A stretch of DNA of 64,000 nucleotides from Prodigiosinella confusarubida (lineage in GTDB: Bacteria; Pseudomonadota; Gammaproteobacteria; Enterobacterales; Enterobacteriaceae): assembly GCF_002847015.1 (NCBI RefSeq), contig NZ_CP025085.1:1364001-1428000 (forward strand). Direction: 5' to 3'. Below are positions 47,139-54,942 of this stretch, one piece after another (within the stretch, counting starts at the first letter, position 1; the number at the start of each line of letters is the position of its first letter). Below the pieces are notes generated by a model. It worked only from the letters and a program-made list of their open reading frames with translations. It searched no databases and was not told the DNA's origin. Position numbers and translations under genes: made by a program.

Positions 47139-47531
47139 AATTTAATCAAAGCACTTCTCGTGCCATTTTTACCTAGACTTGATATTCGCAAGCTCATGTT
47201 CAGCCTTGATAGCGGATAATATTCTGGAAAATATGATTTTTTTAAATAAAGTTATTGAACTTGAATCGCGTTTAACGTTTCTTCTTCGCGCAAGAAAACC
47301 CCTCTACCCAAATCATTTGCACTACTTTGACGCTCCATGCGCCTGTTTAAAGCAGCATTATTCCTCATCTGTTTCGATAGGTAGTGACGCTGGTGGCATC
47401 ACCATTTGGTTCAAGGGAGCCGCGTATTGAATGTCACCATCTGAACCTGGGACAGCATCTGGCAAGGCTAAAAAGGAAGTGTCGGTCTTTATCAACGTCC
47501 GTGGAAATGCATGACAACGTATAGATATCAT

Positions 47532-47555
47532 CGGAATATAGGTTAATATATAACG
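47532..47555. promoter_or_regulatory. ModE-like operator
   Basis: CGGAATATA-N6-TATATAACG fits the E. coli ModE consensus (CGTTATATA-N6/7-TATATAACG type) with two mismatches in the left arm. It lies about 95 bp before the ModA-like start and supports a molybdate-type assignment. Confidence 0.55.
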
Positions 47556-47649
47556 CTCAATGTTGGCATGACGGTTGTGTATTCTGACATGACTGTTGCG
47601 ACTGTTCGAAAGATTGGACGGATCAACCCGATCTTTTCTGGAACCTATC

Positions 47650-48369
47650 ATGAAAAAAATATTTTTTGTCTTTCTTCTGTGCTGGATGAGCACACTACAT
47701 GCCGAACCTTTTTTGTTGGCAGCGGGAGCGGGTTACAAGCGACCGGTAACCGACTTGACCCGGGCTTATGAAGCATCTACGGGGAATCGGATCGACGTGT
47801 TCTTCGGAAATATGGCCCAGGTTTCTGCCCAGATAAAGCAGAGCGGTAAGGTCGCCATGATTCTGGCCGATCAGGACTTTCTGCAGAAATTCCGGGGTAT
47901 CGACATAGCGAAAACGATTGCGCTGGGTGATGGAAAGTTGGTGCTGGCTTATGCCAAAGGTAAAACCCTGAAGCAGGCTCAGGAGCTGAGTGATCCGGCC
48001 TGGCGTCGAATCGCAATGCCAGAGCCTGCTAATGCTACTTACGGCAAGGCCGCTCAGGCGTTTTTGGTCAAGAGTGGGCTTGAACGTCAGATTCGAGACA
48101 AATTAATGAAGGTCTCGACAGTGCCTCAGGTTTCGGCTTATCTGATTAGCGGAGATGTTGATGCTGGTTTTATCAACCTCACCGATGCGCTGGGTATTCG
48201 TGAACAAATTGGTGGTTATATTGAGATTGACCCAGCAAGTTATAGTCGGATCCACATTACAGCTGCAATCCTAAACGGTTGGGAGGGTAACGCAGGAGTG
48301 CATGCTTTTGCGACCTACCTGCAATCACCCTCTGCGCACGCGATTTTGGCCATGCATGGTTTGCAATGA
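47650..48369 (+). CDS. modA: ModA-like periplasmic oxyanion-binding protein
   Basis: A 239-residue binding protein with a signal peptide (MKKIFFVFLLCWMSTLHA). The mature protein has FLLAAGAGYKRPVTDLTRAYE, where typical ModA has a Ser in the AAASL loop, so ligand contacts may differ. VAMILADQDFLQK, ATYGKAAQAFL and GDVDAGFINLTDAL follow the ModA pattern. Start ATG 47650 is set by the signal peptide. The stop overlaps the permease ATG (ATGA). Molybdate or tungstate is likely. Confidence 0.75.
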   Translation: MKKIFFVFLLCWMSTLHAEPFLLAAGAGYKRPVTDLTRAYEASTGNRIDVFFGNMAQVSAQIKQSGKVAMILADQDFLQKFRGIDIAKTIALGDGKLVLAYAKGKTLKQAQELSDPAWRRIAMPEPANATYGKAAQAFLVKSGLERQIRDKLMKVSTVPQVSAYLISGDVDAGFINLTDALGIREQIGGYIEIDPASYSRIHITAAILNGWEGNAGVHAFATYLQSPSAHAILAMHGLQ

Positions 48370-49064
48370 GTTTTCTGCAAACGTTTTGGGATACCTTGTT
48401 GCTGCCTGACGTACAATTTTCACTCGGTCTGACCTTGCGGGTTTTGGCGATAACGCTGGTTTTGCATCTGTTTGCCGGGCTGGGATTGGGTTATTTGCTC
48501 AGCCGTCGATCCTGGCCCGGACAGGGATTGCTTGATGTGGTGGTGACTTTGCCGTTGGTCTTTCCGCCGATTGCCACGGGGTTCGCACTGCTTTTGCTGC
48601 TTGGGCGACATGGTTGGGTTGGACAATGGCTGGAGAGTATGGGGCAAAACGTCGTTTTTGCTCTGCCGGGAGTGGTGATCGCCTCATTTCTGGCTGGGCT
48701 GCCGCTGGTGGTCAAGCCGGTCGAGGTGGCCATGCGGGAATTGAGTACCCGGCATGGAGAAGTGGCGAGGACGCTGGGCAAGGGCGAGATTGAAATCTTT
48801 CTACTGGTGCTGCTACCCAATTTGCGAATACCCCTTGCCACCGGGCTGATTCTTGGCCTGGGACGCGCTTTGGGTGAGGTCGGTGTCACGCTTATGCTGG
48901 GTGGCAATATCGTCGGCAAAACCAATACGTTGTCGCTCGAAATCTACAACGCCGTCTTCAGTGGGGACTTTAGCCGTGCCAGCGTACTGTCGAGTTTGTT
49001 GGGTGTGGTGTCTTTACTGGTTTTTATGGTACTTCGGAAACTGTCTTTCAGTAGGAGTCTGTGA
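48366..49064 (+). CDS. modB: ModB-like ABC permease
   Basis: A 232-residue permease of the molybdate/sulfate type. PLVFPPIATGFALLLLLGRHG and ARTLGKGEIEIFLLVLLPNLRIP (EAA loop) match ModB, as does GLGRALGEVGVTLMLGGNI. Short overlaps on both sides place it in a tight three-gene operon. Confidence 0.85.
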   Translation: MSFLQTFWDTLLLPDVQFSLGLTLRVLAITLVLHLFAGLGLGYLLSRRSWPGQGLLDVVVTLPLVFPPIATGFALLLLLGRHGWVGQWLESMGQNVVFALPGVVIASFLAGLPLVVKPVEVAMRELSTRHGEVARTLGKGEIEIFLLVLLPNLRIPLATGLILGLGRALGEVGVTLMLGGNIVGKTNTLSLEIYNAVFSGDFSRASVLSSLLGVVSLLVFMVLRKLSFSRSL

Positions 49065-50167
49065 TGCTGCCGGACGGCGGTTCTTTTGACATTCCGGTAA
49101 TTTCGGTTCGCGTGTGTGTTATTCGACCCGGCTTTACACTTGATGTTGACTTGCAGTTACCTGGGCATGGAATTACCGCATTTTTTGGGCCTTCAGGTTC
49201 GGGCAAGACGACACTTTTGCGTTGTCTGGCAGGGCTGGAACGGGCCAGTGTGGCCGAGATTACGGTCAATGATGTGTGTTGGCAGGATGAGTTTCACTTT
49301 ATGCCGACGAGTGAGCGGGCGCTGGGTTATGTTTTCCAGGAAGCGAGTCTCTTGCCGCATTGGTCGGTGCGCGGCAATCTGGCTTTCGCCCAGTCACGGG
49401 CGTTTTCCTCTGATACACGCCGACAGGCACTAGAAGAAATGGCTGAGCGTTTTGGCATTGAACATCTATTGGAACGGGATCCGTCTACACTCTCCGGCGG
49501 GGAGCGTCAGCGCGTCGCTATTGCTCGTGCTCTGCTTGCTCAGCCTCGGGTGTTGCTGATGGATGAACCACTGGCTGCGCTGGATCAGCAGCGCAAGAAC
49601 GAAATTCTGCCTTATCTCGAGCGATTGCATCGGGAACTCAGTATCCCCGTGATCTATGTTAGCCATTCACCCGACGAAGTACTGCGACTCGCCGATCACC
49701 TGGTATTGCTCAATGAAGGTCGTGTACAGGCAAGTGGAGCATTACAGGCGACATTGGCGAATCTGGCGTGGTCGAGTCGGCCGGATATGCCAGTGCAAAC
49801 CGTGATAGAAGGGCGTATCGTGGCGCACGAGTCCGCAGACGGATTGAGTCGTATCGGTTTTGCTGGTGGCGAGTTGTGGGTGATGCAGCGGGATCTGCCG
49901 ATTGGGCAGACGGTGCGTTGTGGTATCAATGCGAATGATGTGAGCCTGTGCTGTGAACTCCCGGGTGCAAGCAGTATTCTGAATCGCTTGAAAGTACAGG
50001 TCGTCGACATAACGGAGAGTCACCATCCCGCTCAAATGCTTGTTCGGCTCAAGGTTGGCGAGACGCCCTTGCTGGCGAATATCACCCAGCGGTCATGTCG
50101 TTTGCTGGCATTATGTCCCGGGCAGTTTGTCTGGGCGCAGATCAAAATAGTGGCAGTGTTGGATTGA
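49064..50167 (+). CDS. modC: ModC-like ABC ATPase
   Basis: A 367-residue ATPase with Walker A GPSGSGKTTLLR, signature LSGGERQRVAIARALL, Walker B VLLMDEPLAALDQQ and a C-terminal mop/TOBE domain (SILNRLKVQVVDI). ModC-type ATPases bind oxyanion through that domain. ATG 49064 overlaps the permease stop. A prophage fragment begins within 30 bp of its end, so the original downstream neighbour has been lost or moved. Confidence 0.85.
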   Translation: MLPDGGSFDIPVISVRVCVIRPGFTLDVDLQLPGHGITAFFGPSGSGKTTLLRCLAGLERASVAEITVNDVCWQDEFHFMPTSERALGYVFQEASLLPHWSVRGNLAFAQSRAFSSDTRRQALEEMAERFGIEHLLERDPSTLSGGERQRVAIARALLAQPRVLLMDEPLAALDQQRKNEILPYLERLHRELSIPVIYVSHSPDEVLRLADHLVLLNEGRVQASGALQATLANLAWSSRPDMPVQTVIEGRIVAHESADGLSRIGFAGGELWVMQRDLPIGQTVRCGINANDVSLCCELPGASSILNRLKVQVVDITESHHPAQMLVRLKVGETPLLANITQRSCRLLALCPGQFVWAQIKIVAVLD

Positions 50168-50193
50168 CAATAACGTGGTGCCCGCAGGCGATA

Positions 50194-50580
50194 ACCAATA
50201 GCACTGATGTGGATAAGCTGAAGAGTTCATTAAAGAACGCACGCGGAAGAGGGGCGTTTAAAAACCTGTTTGTGTATGCCGTAGGCGGGAAGAAAGACGG
50301 GCTGCAAATTCTGCCGTTCAGTGAGATCACTGCGAAAGATGAGTTTACCGGCGTCAAGAATGCGACGCGGGATGACATGCTGGCCGCACACCGTGTGCCG
50401 CCTCAACTTATGGGGATTATGCCGAACAATACCGGCGGGTTTGGCGATGTGGAGAAAGCCGCGAAGGTATTTGCCATCAACGAACTGACATCCATCATGG
50501 AAAGCCTCAAAGAGTTAAACGATTGGCTAGGGATCGAGGTGTTGCGGTTTACACCGTATGCGCTGGCAACCTCGCGATAG
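50194..50580 (+). pseudogene. C-terminal fragment of a P2-type phage portal protein (gpQ)
   Basis: About 128 residues match the end of P2-family portal proteins: GAFKNLFVYAVGGKKDGLQ, TAKDEFTGVKNATRDDMLAAHRVPP, QLMGIMPNNTGGFGDVEKA and INELTSIMESLKELNDWLG. No start codon belongs to it; the N-terminal two thirds are missing and it is joined to the 3' side of the mod-like operon. The frame happens to stay open back into modC. It marks a deleted prophage. Confidence 0.85.
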
Positions 50581-50844
50581 TCTGTTAAAAACTTTCACGT
50601 CATCACCACAGCACAAACCGGGCGCACTGTATGACGCCCGGATTTTTATCACTTCAACATACCCCACGTAAAACCATCTGAATGAGCCGGTGACAGGCGC
50701 AACCAAAAGAAATATTGGTTGCCTGAGAAAGCGACAGCATCACCACGGCCCCGTCTGGCCGTAAAAAAACATCATTCAACATACCCCTACCAACCCCCTC
50801 AGCGCGCGAGGTCTCCCCCCGCCACGCCCGCACATGAAAAGGGC

Positions 50845-50952
50845 GTGTTTTTGTGCAGTTTTGCAGAATGAGTAAACCCGCGCCGGGACTGGCGCGGAAG
50901 GGACGAAATAACATCAGAATTTTTGTGCACTGGCGTGCGGGAATTTTGCAGT
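50845..50952. repeat. Direct repeat copy A (~108 bp), before the HicAB module
   Basis: It starts GTGTTTTTGTGCAG, carries the hairpin CCCGCGCC-gggact-GGCGCGG and ends TTTTGCAGT. The second copy is at 51849-51955, in the same orientation. The hairpin followed by A/T sequence looks like a phage transcription terminator. Confidence 0.75.
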
Positions 50953-50994
50953 GATTTTCACAGGGAAAATAAATCCCGCCGGAGCGGGAGATCG

Positions 50995-51357
50995 TTACGC
51001 GTGTTTCATCCGTTCATTAAGCGCTTCGACAATAAACGCATTCACTGAAACTTGGTGTTCAGCAGCAGCAATGGTCAGCCGTTCCCCGAATGACTCAGGA
51101 TAACGGAGGGTAAAGGTTTTTACTTTTTCCTCACGCTCGTAAGGCTCTATGCTGTTTTCCTGACAATCTTCCAGATATTCACGTAGTGAGATTTCCCCCT
51201 CACTTCTCAGCCCATCAATGCTATCGGCAACAAAATCACAATAGCCTGATAGACCAATAAACTTACCGCGAAACATCCCAATCTCAGGCACGTAACTAAT
51301 AATAGCCGGTTGCCCGGCAACAACCATCGTATTTGGTGTATTGAGTACTTTAGTCAT
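50995..51357 (-). CDS. hicB: HicB antitoxin
   Basis: A 120-residue HicB with a partially degraded RNase H-like N-terminal domain (MFRGKFIGLSGYCDFVADSIDGLRSEG region) and a C-terminal ribbon-helix-helix ESFGERLTIAAAEHQVSVNAFIVEALNERM, shown here by its key residues. ATG 51357 overlaps the HicA stop (ATGA), so the toxin gene comes first and translation is coupled. HicB neutralises HicA and represses the operon. Confidence 0.9.
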   Translation of the reverse strand: MTKVLNTPNTMVVAGQPAIISYVPEIGMFRGKFIGLSGYCDFVADSIDGLRSEGEISLREYLEDCQENSIEPYEREEKVKTFTLRYPESFGERLTIAAAEHQVSVNAFIVEALNERMKHA

Positions 51358-51641
51358 GGTTTTACCCCTATGCTTTCCAGCCATTCACGCAGGCTGACCA
51401 CTGCGCCTTTATCAGTATCCGGTGACGGATGAGGACGATGGAACCGGGCAATACTCCCGTTCAGTAAAAATCGCACCCTCGATCCACTACCTTCTTTAAT
51501 CTCACCGCCTAACGCAGTGATAAGTGACTCAACATTCGACCATTTAACGCCAGAGAGTGCCGGTGTTTTGAAAATTTGGTTCAGCGTTTCCCGCTGTTTC
51601 TTTCTAAGATGGGCTATTTTTTCCTGCATTGCCTGTTCCAT
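51354..51641 (-). CDS. hicA: HicA mRNA interferase toxin
   Basis: A 95-residue HicA with an N-terminal helical extension before the dsRNA-binding-like domain. The catalytic His is probably in IARFHRPHP; WSNVESLITALGGEIKEGSGSRVRF and VVSLREWLESIGV are typical. ATG 51641 is chosen over 51662 because AAGGTGA precedes it at a proper distance. HicA cleaves mRNA in ribosome-associated or free form and arrests growth; in prophages it often acts as a stability or anti-phage module. Confidence 0.88.
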   Translation of the reverse strand: MEQAMQEKIAHLRKKQRETLNQIFKTPALSGVKWSNVESLITALGGEIKEGSGSRVRFLLNGSIARFHRPHPSPDTDKGAVVSLREWLESIGVKP

Positions 51642-51848
51642 GAAGTCACCTTTTGAAGTCATTATAATAATTAGATGGGTGAAGTCAATTTATGAAGTCA
51701 AAAAATGTTATCTGTTTTGTTTAACTTAGTCATAACCGCCAGCCGTTCTGCTGGCATCATAGCCTGGTACTTCGCCGCCCGGAGTTCCGCTTGATACGCA
51801 GCCGATCGATATAGTCTTTACCAGCAAATGACGAATATGGAAAATGGT

Positions 51849-51955
51849 GTGTTTTTGTACAGTGTTACAAAGAGGGAGAGACCCGCGCCGGGACTGGCGC
51901 GGGAGAGAATAAATATCGTAGATTTTTTGTGTATTGGTGTACGGGATTTTGCAGT
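51849..51955. repeat. Direct repeat copy B (~107 bp), before the SIR2 gene
   Basis: It matches copy A (50845) through the start GTGTTTTTGTAC, the same CCCGCGCC/GGCGCGG hairpin, and the end GATTTTGCAGT, with scattered substitutions. It ends 80 bp before the preferred SIR2 start. Confidence 0.75.
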
Positions 51956-52034
51956 TAACTTTTATGATAAAGTTTTATGCACTATATGAATGCTTTTAGT
52001 TTTTTATTTTATGATACATAGGATTGATAAACAG

Positions 52035-52979
52035 ATGATTACAATACTATTTGGGGCTGGAGCAAGTTACGGTTCCGAAGAAAAAGCTGGAATACCTACA
52101 CTTCCCCCTTTAGGGAAAGATCTATTTGGTTTCTTAGATGATCGCTATGGTTGCTTCTCAACAATTAATGACAATATAAAAAAAGTATTTGTCGAAGATG
52201 GTTTTGAAGCAGGCATGGCAAACGTGTCAAATGATTCCCTTATCCTATATCCAATACAAAGAGCAATGGCTTGTTTTTTATCAGATTTTGATGTGACAAC
52301 TGAAAACGCTTATTTTCGTTTATTTAGACAAATAAAACTACTTATTCCTAACATTACATTGGCAACATTAAATTACGATCTTCTAATTGAACGTGCACTT
52401 GAAAGAAACAATATATTCTATGATTATAATGATAATAGAAATGGTAGAGGTTGTGGGCTCATAAAATTACATGGGTCATCAAATTTTATTCCTAAAATTC
52501 CAAATGGTAATAAAATAGTTATAGGGCACGCATCAGGGTTAAATACTGTTATGGACGGATTGGAGACTCATTCATTAGCCACTTATCAAGAAATATTTGA
52601 CTGGTGTCATAACCCGGATAATAGTTCTCTCGCTCCTATACTTTCTGTTTATAACCATGAAAAGCAAAATCTTTTTAATGACAGTATTATTAAAATGTTC
52701 CAGAGTAAATACAAAGAACGCATTCTAGAATCCAATCTGATAATTGTTATAGGTGTTGAATATTTATCCCATGATAAACACGTATGGGAACCAATAGAAC
52801 AATCGAATGCTCAGATTGTATGCGTAAATCCGTACCCTAGATCGTTAACTGAGTGGAAGAAATGTAGAAAAGACCGGAGAGTTAAAATTATAGAGAAAGG
52901 GTTTTATAATGTAGTCAATCAGTTGGGTTGTTTAATAAGGTGTTTTCTTAAAAAATCCATTAATCATAGCCTTAACTGA
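52035..52979 (+). CDS. Stand-alone SIR2-like protein (candidate anti-phage effector)
   Basis: A 314-residue SIR2/SIR2_2-like domain protein. The NAD-binding motif ILFGAGASYG starts at residue 4; TLNYDLLIERAL contains the catalytic-type Asn, KLHGSSNFIP the His, and IVIGVEYLSHDKHVWE and CVNPYPRS complete the Rossmann fold. No HerA, Argonaute or SLOG partner is seen next to it. The gene is far AT-richer than the chromosome. ATG 52035 is preferred at the motif; 51990 and 52011 are possible. SIR2 effectors in Thoeris, DSR and other systems deplete NAD+ upon infection; that role here is inference from family and prophage context. Confidence 0.8.
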   Translation: MITILFGAGASYGSEEKAGIPTLPPLGKDLFGFLDDRYGCFSTINDNIKKVFVEDGFEAGMANVSNDSLILYPIQRAMACFLSDFDVTTENAYFRLFRQIKLLIPNITLATLNYDLLIERALERNNIFYDYNDNRNGRGCGLIKLHGSSNFIPKIPNGNKIVIGHASGLNTVMDGLETHSLATYQEIFDWCHNPDNSSLAPILSVYNHEKQNLFNDSIIKMFQSKYKERILESNLIIVIGVEYLSHDKHVWEPIEQSNAQIVCVNPYPRSLTEWKKCRKDRRVKIIEKGFYNVVNQLGCLIRCFLKKSINHSLN

Positions 52980-52999
52980 ATTAATCGAGATGCAATCTA

Positions 53000-53197
53000 T
53001 CAGTTCGATAACTGGTTTTTCTTCCGCGCCGGAGCGCGATACAAGCATCCGTCAGCCCGGACAATGTAGGGCTGATCGCCAAAGGTGATCGCGTGACCGG
53101 CTATCAGTCGCTGAACTTCACTTCGGCTGATATCCCAGCCCATTGACCGGGAGAAATCATTAATTTTTTCTGCCAACTCGCTCATTTCTGCGTTCAC
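53000..53197 (-). CDS. Small phage-type protein, unrecognised
   Basis: A 65-residue ORF starting at GTG 53197, whose start overlaps the stop of the preceding reading frame as in packed phage early genes. It contains DISRSEVQRLIAGHAITFGDQ, a possible DNA-binding-like helical stretch, and YIVRADGCLYRAP. It runs toward the SIR2 gene. The position is like the small ORFs between B and A/orf91 of P2-like phages. I do not recognise the family. Confidence 0.5.
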   Translation of the reverse strand: MNAEMSELAEKINDFSRSMGWDISRSEVQRLIAGHAITFGDQPYIVRADGCLYRAPARKKNQLSN

Positions 53198-53214
53198 TGC
53201 AGGTATGGCGCGGC

Positions 53215-54155
53215 CTGACGTTTTGCTTTTACTGGACGTTTTTTTCCATTCGGTTTTCGGGCATCTTTAGGTATGTGCGTGCGCCGGCAAGGTTTGGGCT
53301 TATACAATCCTGTATTTATTAGTTGAATAAGATTAATAATTCTGTCCACGCTCATTTCATCCATCGTAGTGCTATTTATTCCTCTCGTCATGGCTCCCTG
53401 ATTAGAATAAATATTAGCATAGGCCTGTGCCCAAAGATCTTTATTACTGCACACGATTTTATGCAGTTTCTTGATCTTATAACTTTGTATACTGGATTTG
53501 TTTATACTACTTAGAGCATTGAGTGTTCTCTGTGATAGCACTGACTATCGAACCTCGCTTCTATTAGTATAGATACAGCTGACTCCTTTCCCCCTTACGA
53601 ATATAATTTCATTGATAATTACTTATCAATTTATATATATTTTTCAGATTGGTTAGCTAATTGTGACTCTATTACAGAGCTACATTGGGTACTACGGAGT
53701 CTCCGTTACCATAGTGGTTAATTACTTAACCAACTTAGGTAATCTCATATTTCTTTGTAGTCAAGGTGCATCCCACTTAAGTTTCACTTACGTTCAATTA
53801 CCACTCTCACCGAACAGGTGCCAATATTGTTGGATATAGTAATCTTCTAAAAATAATTACTATAAATATTGGTATGACTCCTGAATAACCGTGAGCCATA
53901 GATATCCCGAAACCCACTATGAACTATGATTCAACCAATCAGGCATAGCCATATGGGATTTGCAATGGCTGGCGCAAAGTAGGTTATTTCCCCGCAACCA
54001 GCCTTTTCCTGACATGCTACACTCCCCTCCCTCTTTCGAGGTTCAAACCCATTGCTGGGTAAGGATAAGTCAGGTTTGCAATAGGCACTCCAACAGCCTA
54101 TGGTTAACTCAATAACTGGAGTTAACCAATTGGTTTACAAAGAAAAGTGGCGCAC
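53215..54155 (-). mobile_element. Truncated group II intron (5' part) abutting ssb
   Basis: Read on the minus strand, the segment starts GTGCGCCAC directly after the TAG stop of ssb. GTGCG is the group II intron 5' consensus. The next 600 nt are non-coding and rich in stem-loops (for example CCTCGAAAGAGGG), as expected for domains I-III, and lead into an intron maturase start. Domains V-VI and most of the ORF are missing; the 3' break near 53230 joins phage-like sequence. Confidence 0.75.
53231..53541 (-). pseudogene. N-terminal fragment of group II intron reverse transcriptase/maturase
   Basis: About 104 residues match the N-terminus of LtrA-type maturases: HKIVCSNKDLWAQAYANIYS, NQGAMTRGINSTTMDEMS, GLYKPKPCRRTHIPKDARK and GKKRPV. 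The full protein would be about 550-600 residues. After GKKRPV the frame runs into foreign sequence and stops at 53194. RT catalytic blocks are absent, so the element cannot move on its own. Confidence 0.85.
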
Positions 54156-54710
54156 CTAAAACGGAATATCGTCGTCAAAATCCATCGGCGGTTCGTTGCT
54201 GCTGGGTGCTGGCGTGTTTTGCGGGCGTGGTGCCGCTGCCTGTGCGCCACCGCTGAACTGGTTGGCGGCAGGTGGTTGCTGTGGTTGTCCCCAGCCACCT
54301 TGTTGTGGATTCCCGCCACCTGCTGGCGCCGCACCACCTGGCGCTGCCGCACCGCCGCCTGCACGGCCACCGATCATCTGCATGGTGCCGCCAACGTTGA
54401 CCACCACTTCGGTGGTGTAACGATCCTGCCCACTTTGATCTGTCCATTTGCGAGTCTGAAGCTGGCCTTCAATATAAACCTGAGACCCTTTGCGGAGATA
54501 TTCACCCGCGACTTCTGCCAGTTTGCCAAACAGTACTACGCGGTGCCATTCTGTCTTTTCTTTCTGCTCGCCGGTCTGCTTGTCGCGCCAGGCTTCGGAA
54601 GTGGCCAGGGTAATATTGGCTACCGCGCCACCATTCGGCATGTAACGGACTTCGGGGTCTTGTCCCAGATGCCCGAGAAGTATCACTTTATTAACGCCTC
54701 TGCTGGCCAT
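54156..54710 (-). CDS. ssb: Single-stranded DNA-binding protein
   Basis: A 184-residue SSB. The OB fold at residues 1-112 contains [20 protein letters not shown] and [21 protein letters not shown] Gly/Pro/Gln-rich linker follows, and the C-terminal tip DFDDDIPF, which binds partner proteins, is intact. ATG 54710 is the standard start. It is divergent from uvrA, the usual enterobacterial arrangement. A group II intron fragment begins at the base after its stop codon, so its native terminator and 3' UTR have been replaced or displaced. Confidence 0.97.
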   Translation of the reverse strand: MASRGVNKVILLGHLGQDPEVRYMPNGGAVANITLATSEAWRDKQTGEQKEKTEWHRVVLFGKLAEVAGEYLRKGSQVYIEGQLQTRKWTDQSGQDRYTTEVVVNVGGTMQMIGGRAGGGAAAPGGAAPAGGGNPQQGGWGQPQQPPAANQFSGGAQAAAPRPQNTPAPSSNEPPMDFDDDIPF

Positions 54711-54836
54711 GTTGGTGTCTCCTGATATATCGACTTTTAAAGTGTAAACGATAGATTCTAGCACGCCACTATAGTAGATAGTACCCGCGAGCTGTTATCC
54801 GAAAATTTTCCATTTATTGCACTTGTTGCAGTCTAA

Positions 54837-54856
54837 TACTGGATATTCATTCAGCT
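54837..54856. promoter_or_regulatory. LexA (SOS) box between ssb and uvrA
   Basis: CTGGATATTCATTCAG has the CTG-N10-CAG form and lies 86 bp before uvrA, as the known E. coli uvrA/ssb SOS box does. It puts uvrA, and possibly ssb, under LexA. Confidence 0.85.
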
Positions 54857-54942
54857 TTTTTTGTGCCATAATCAGCCGTTTCATATTGGCTTGCTTTCGT
54901 CCAGAGAAGATGGAAACAGCGTTTATCGCGGGAAGAGTGTGA

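Noticed and set aside
47179-47430. An 83-codon plus-strand frame between the FCD regulator and the ModA-like gene
   Set aside because: No ribosome-binding site or domain; it lies in an AT-rich intergenic region that holds promoters.
50654-50914. An 86-codon minus-strand frame between the portal fragment and HicAB
   Set aside because: No recognised domain and a poor start; similar short frames occur near phage cos regions, but there is not enough to call it a gene. A P2 cos site was also sought here and could not be matched.
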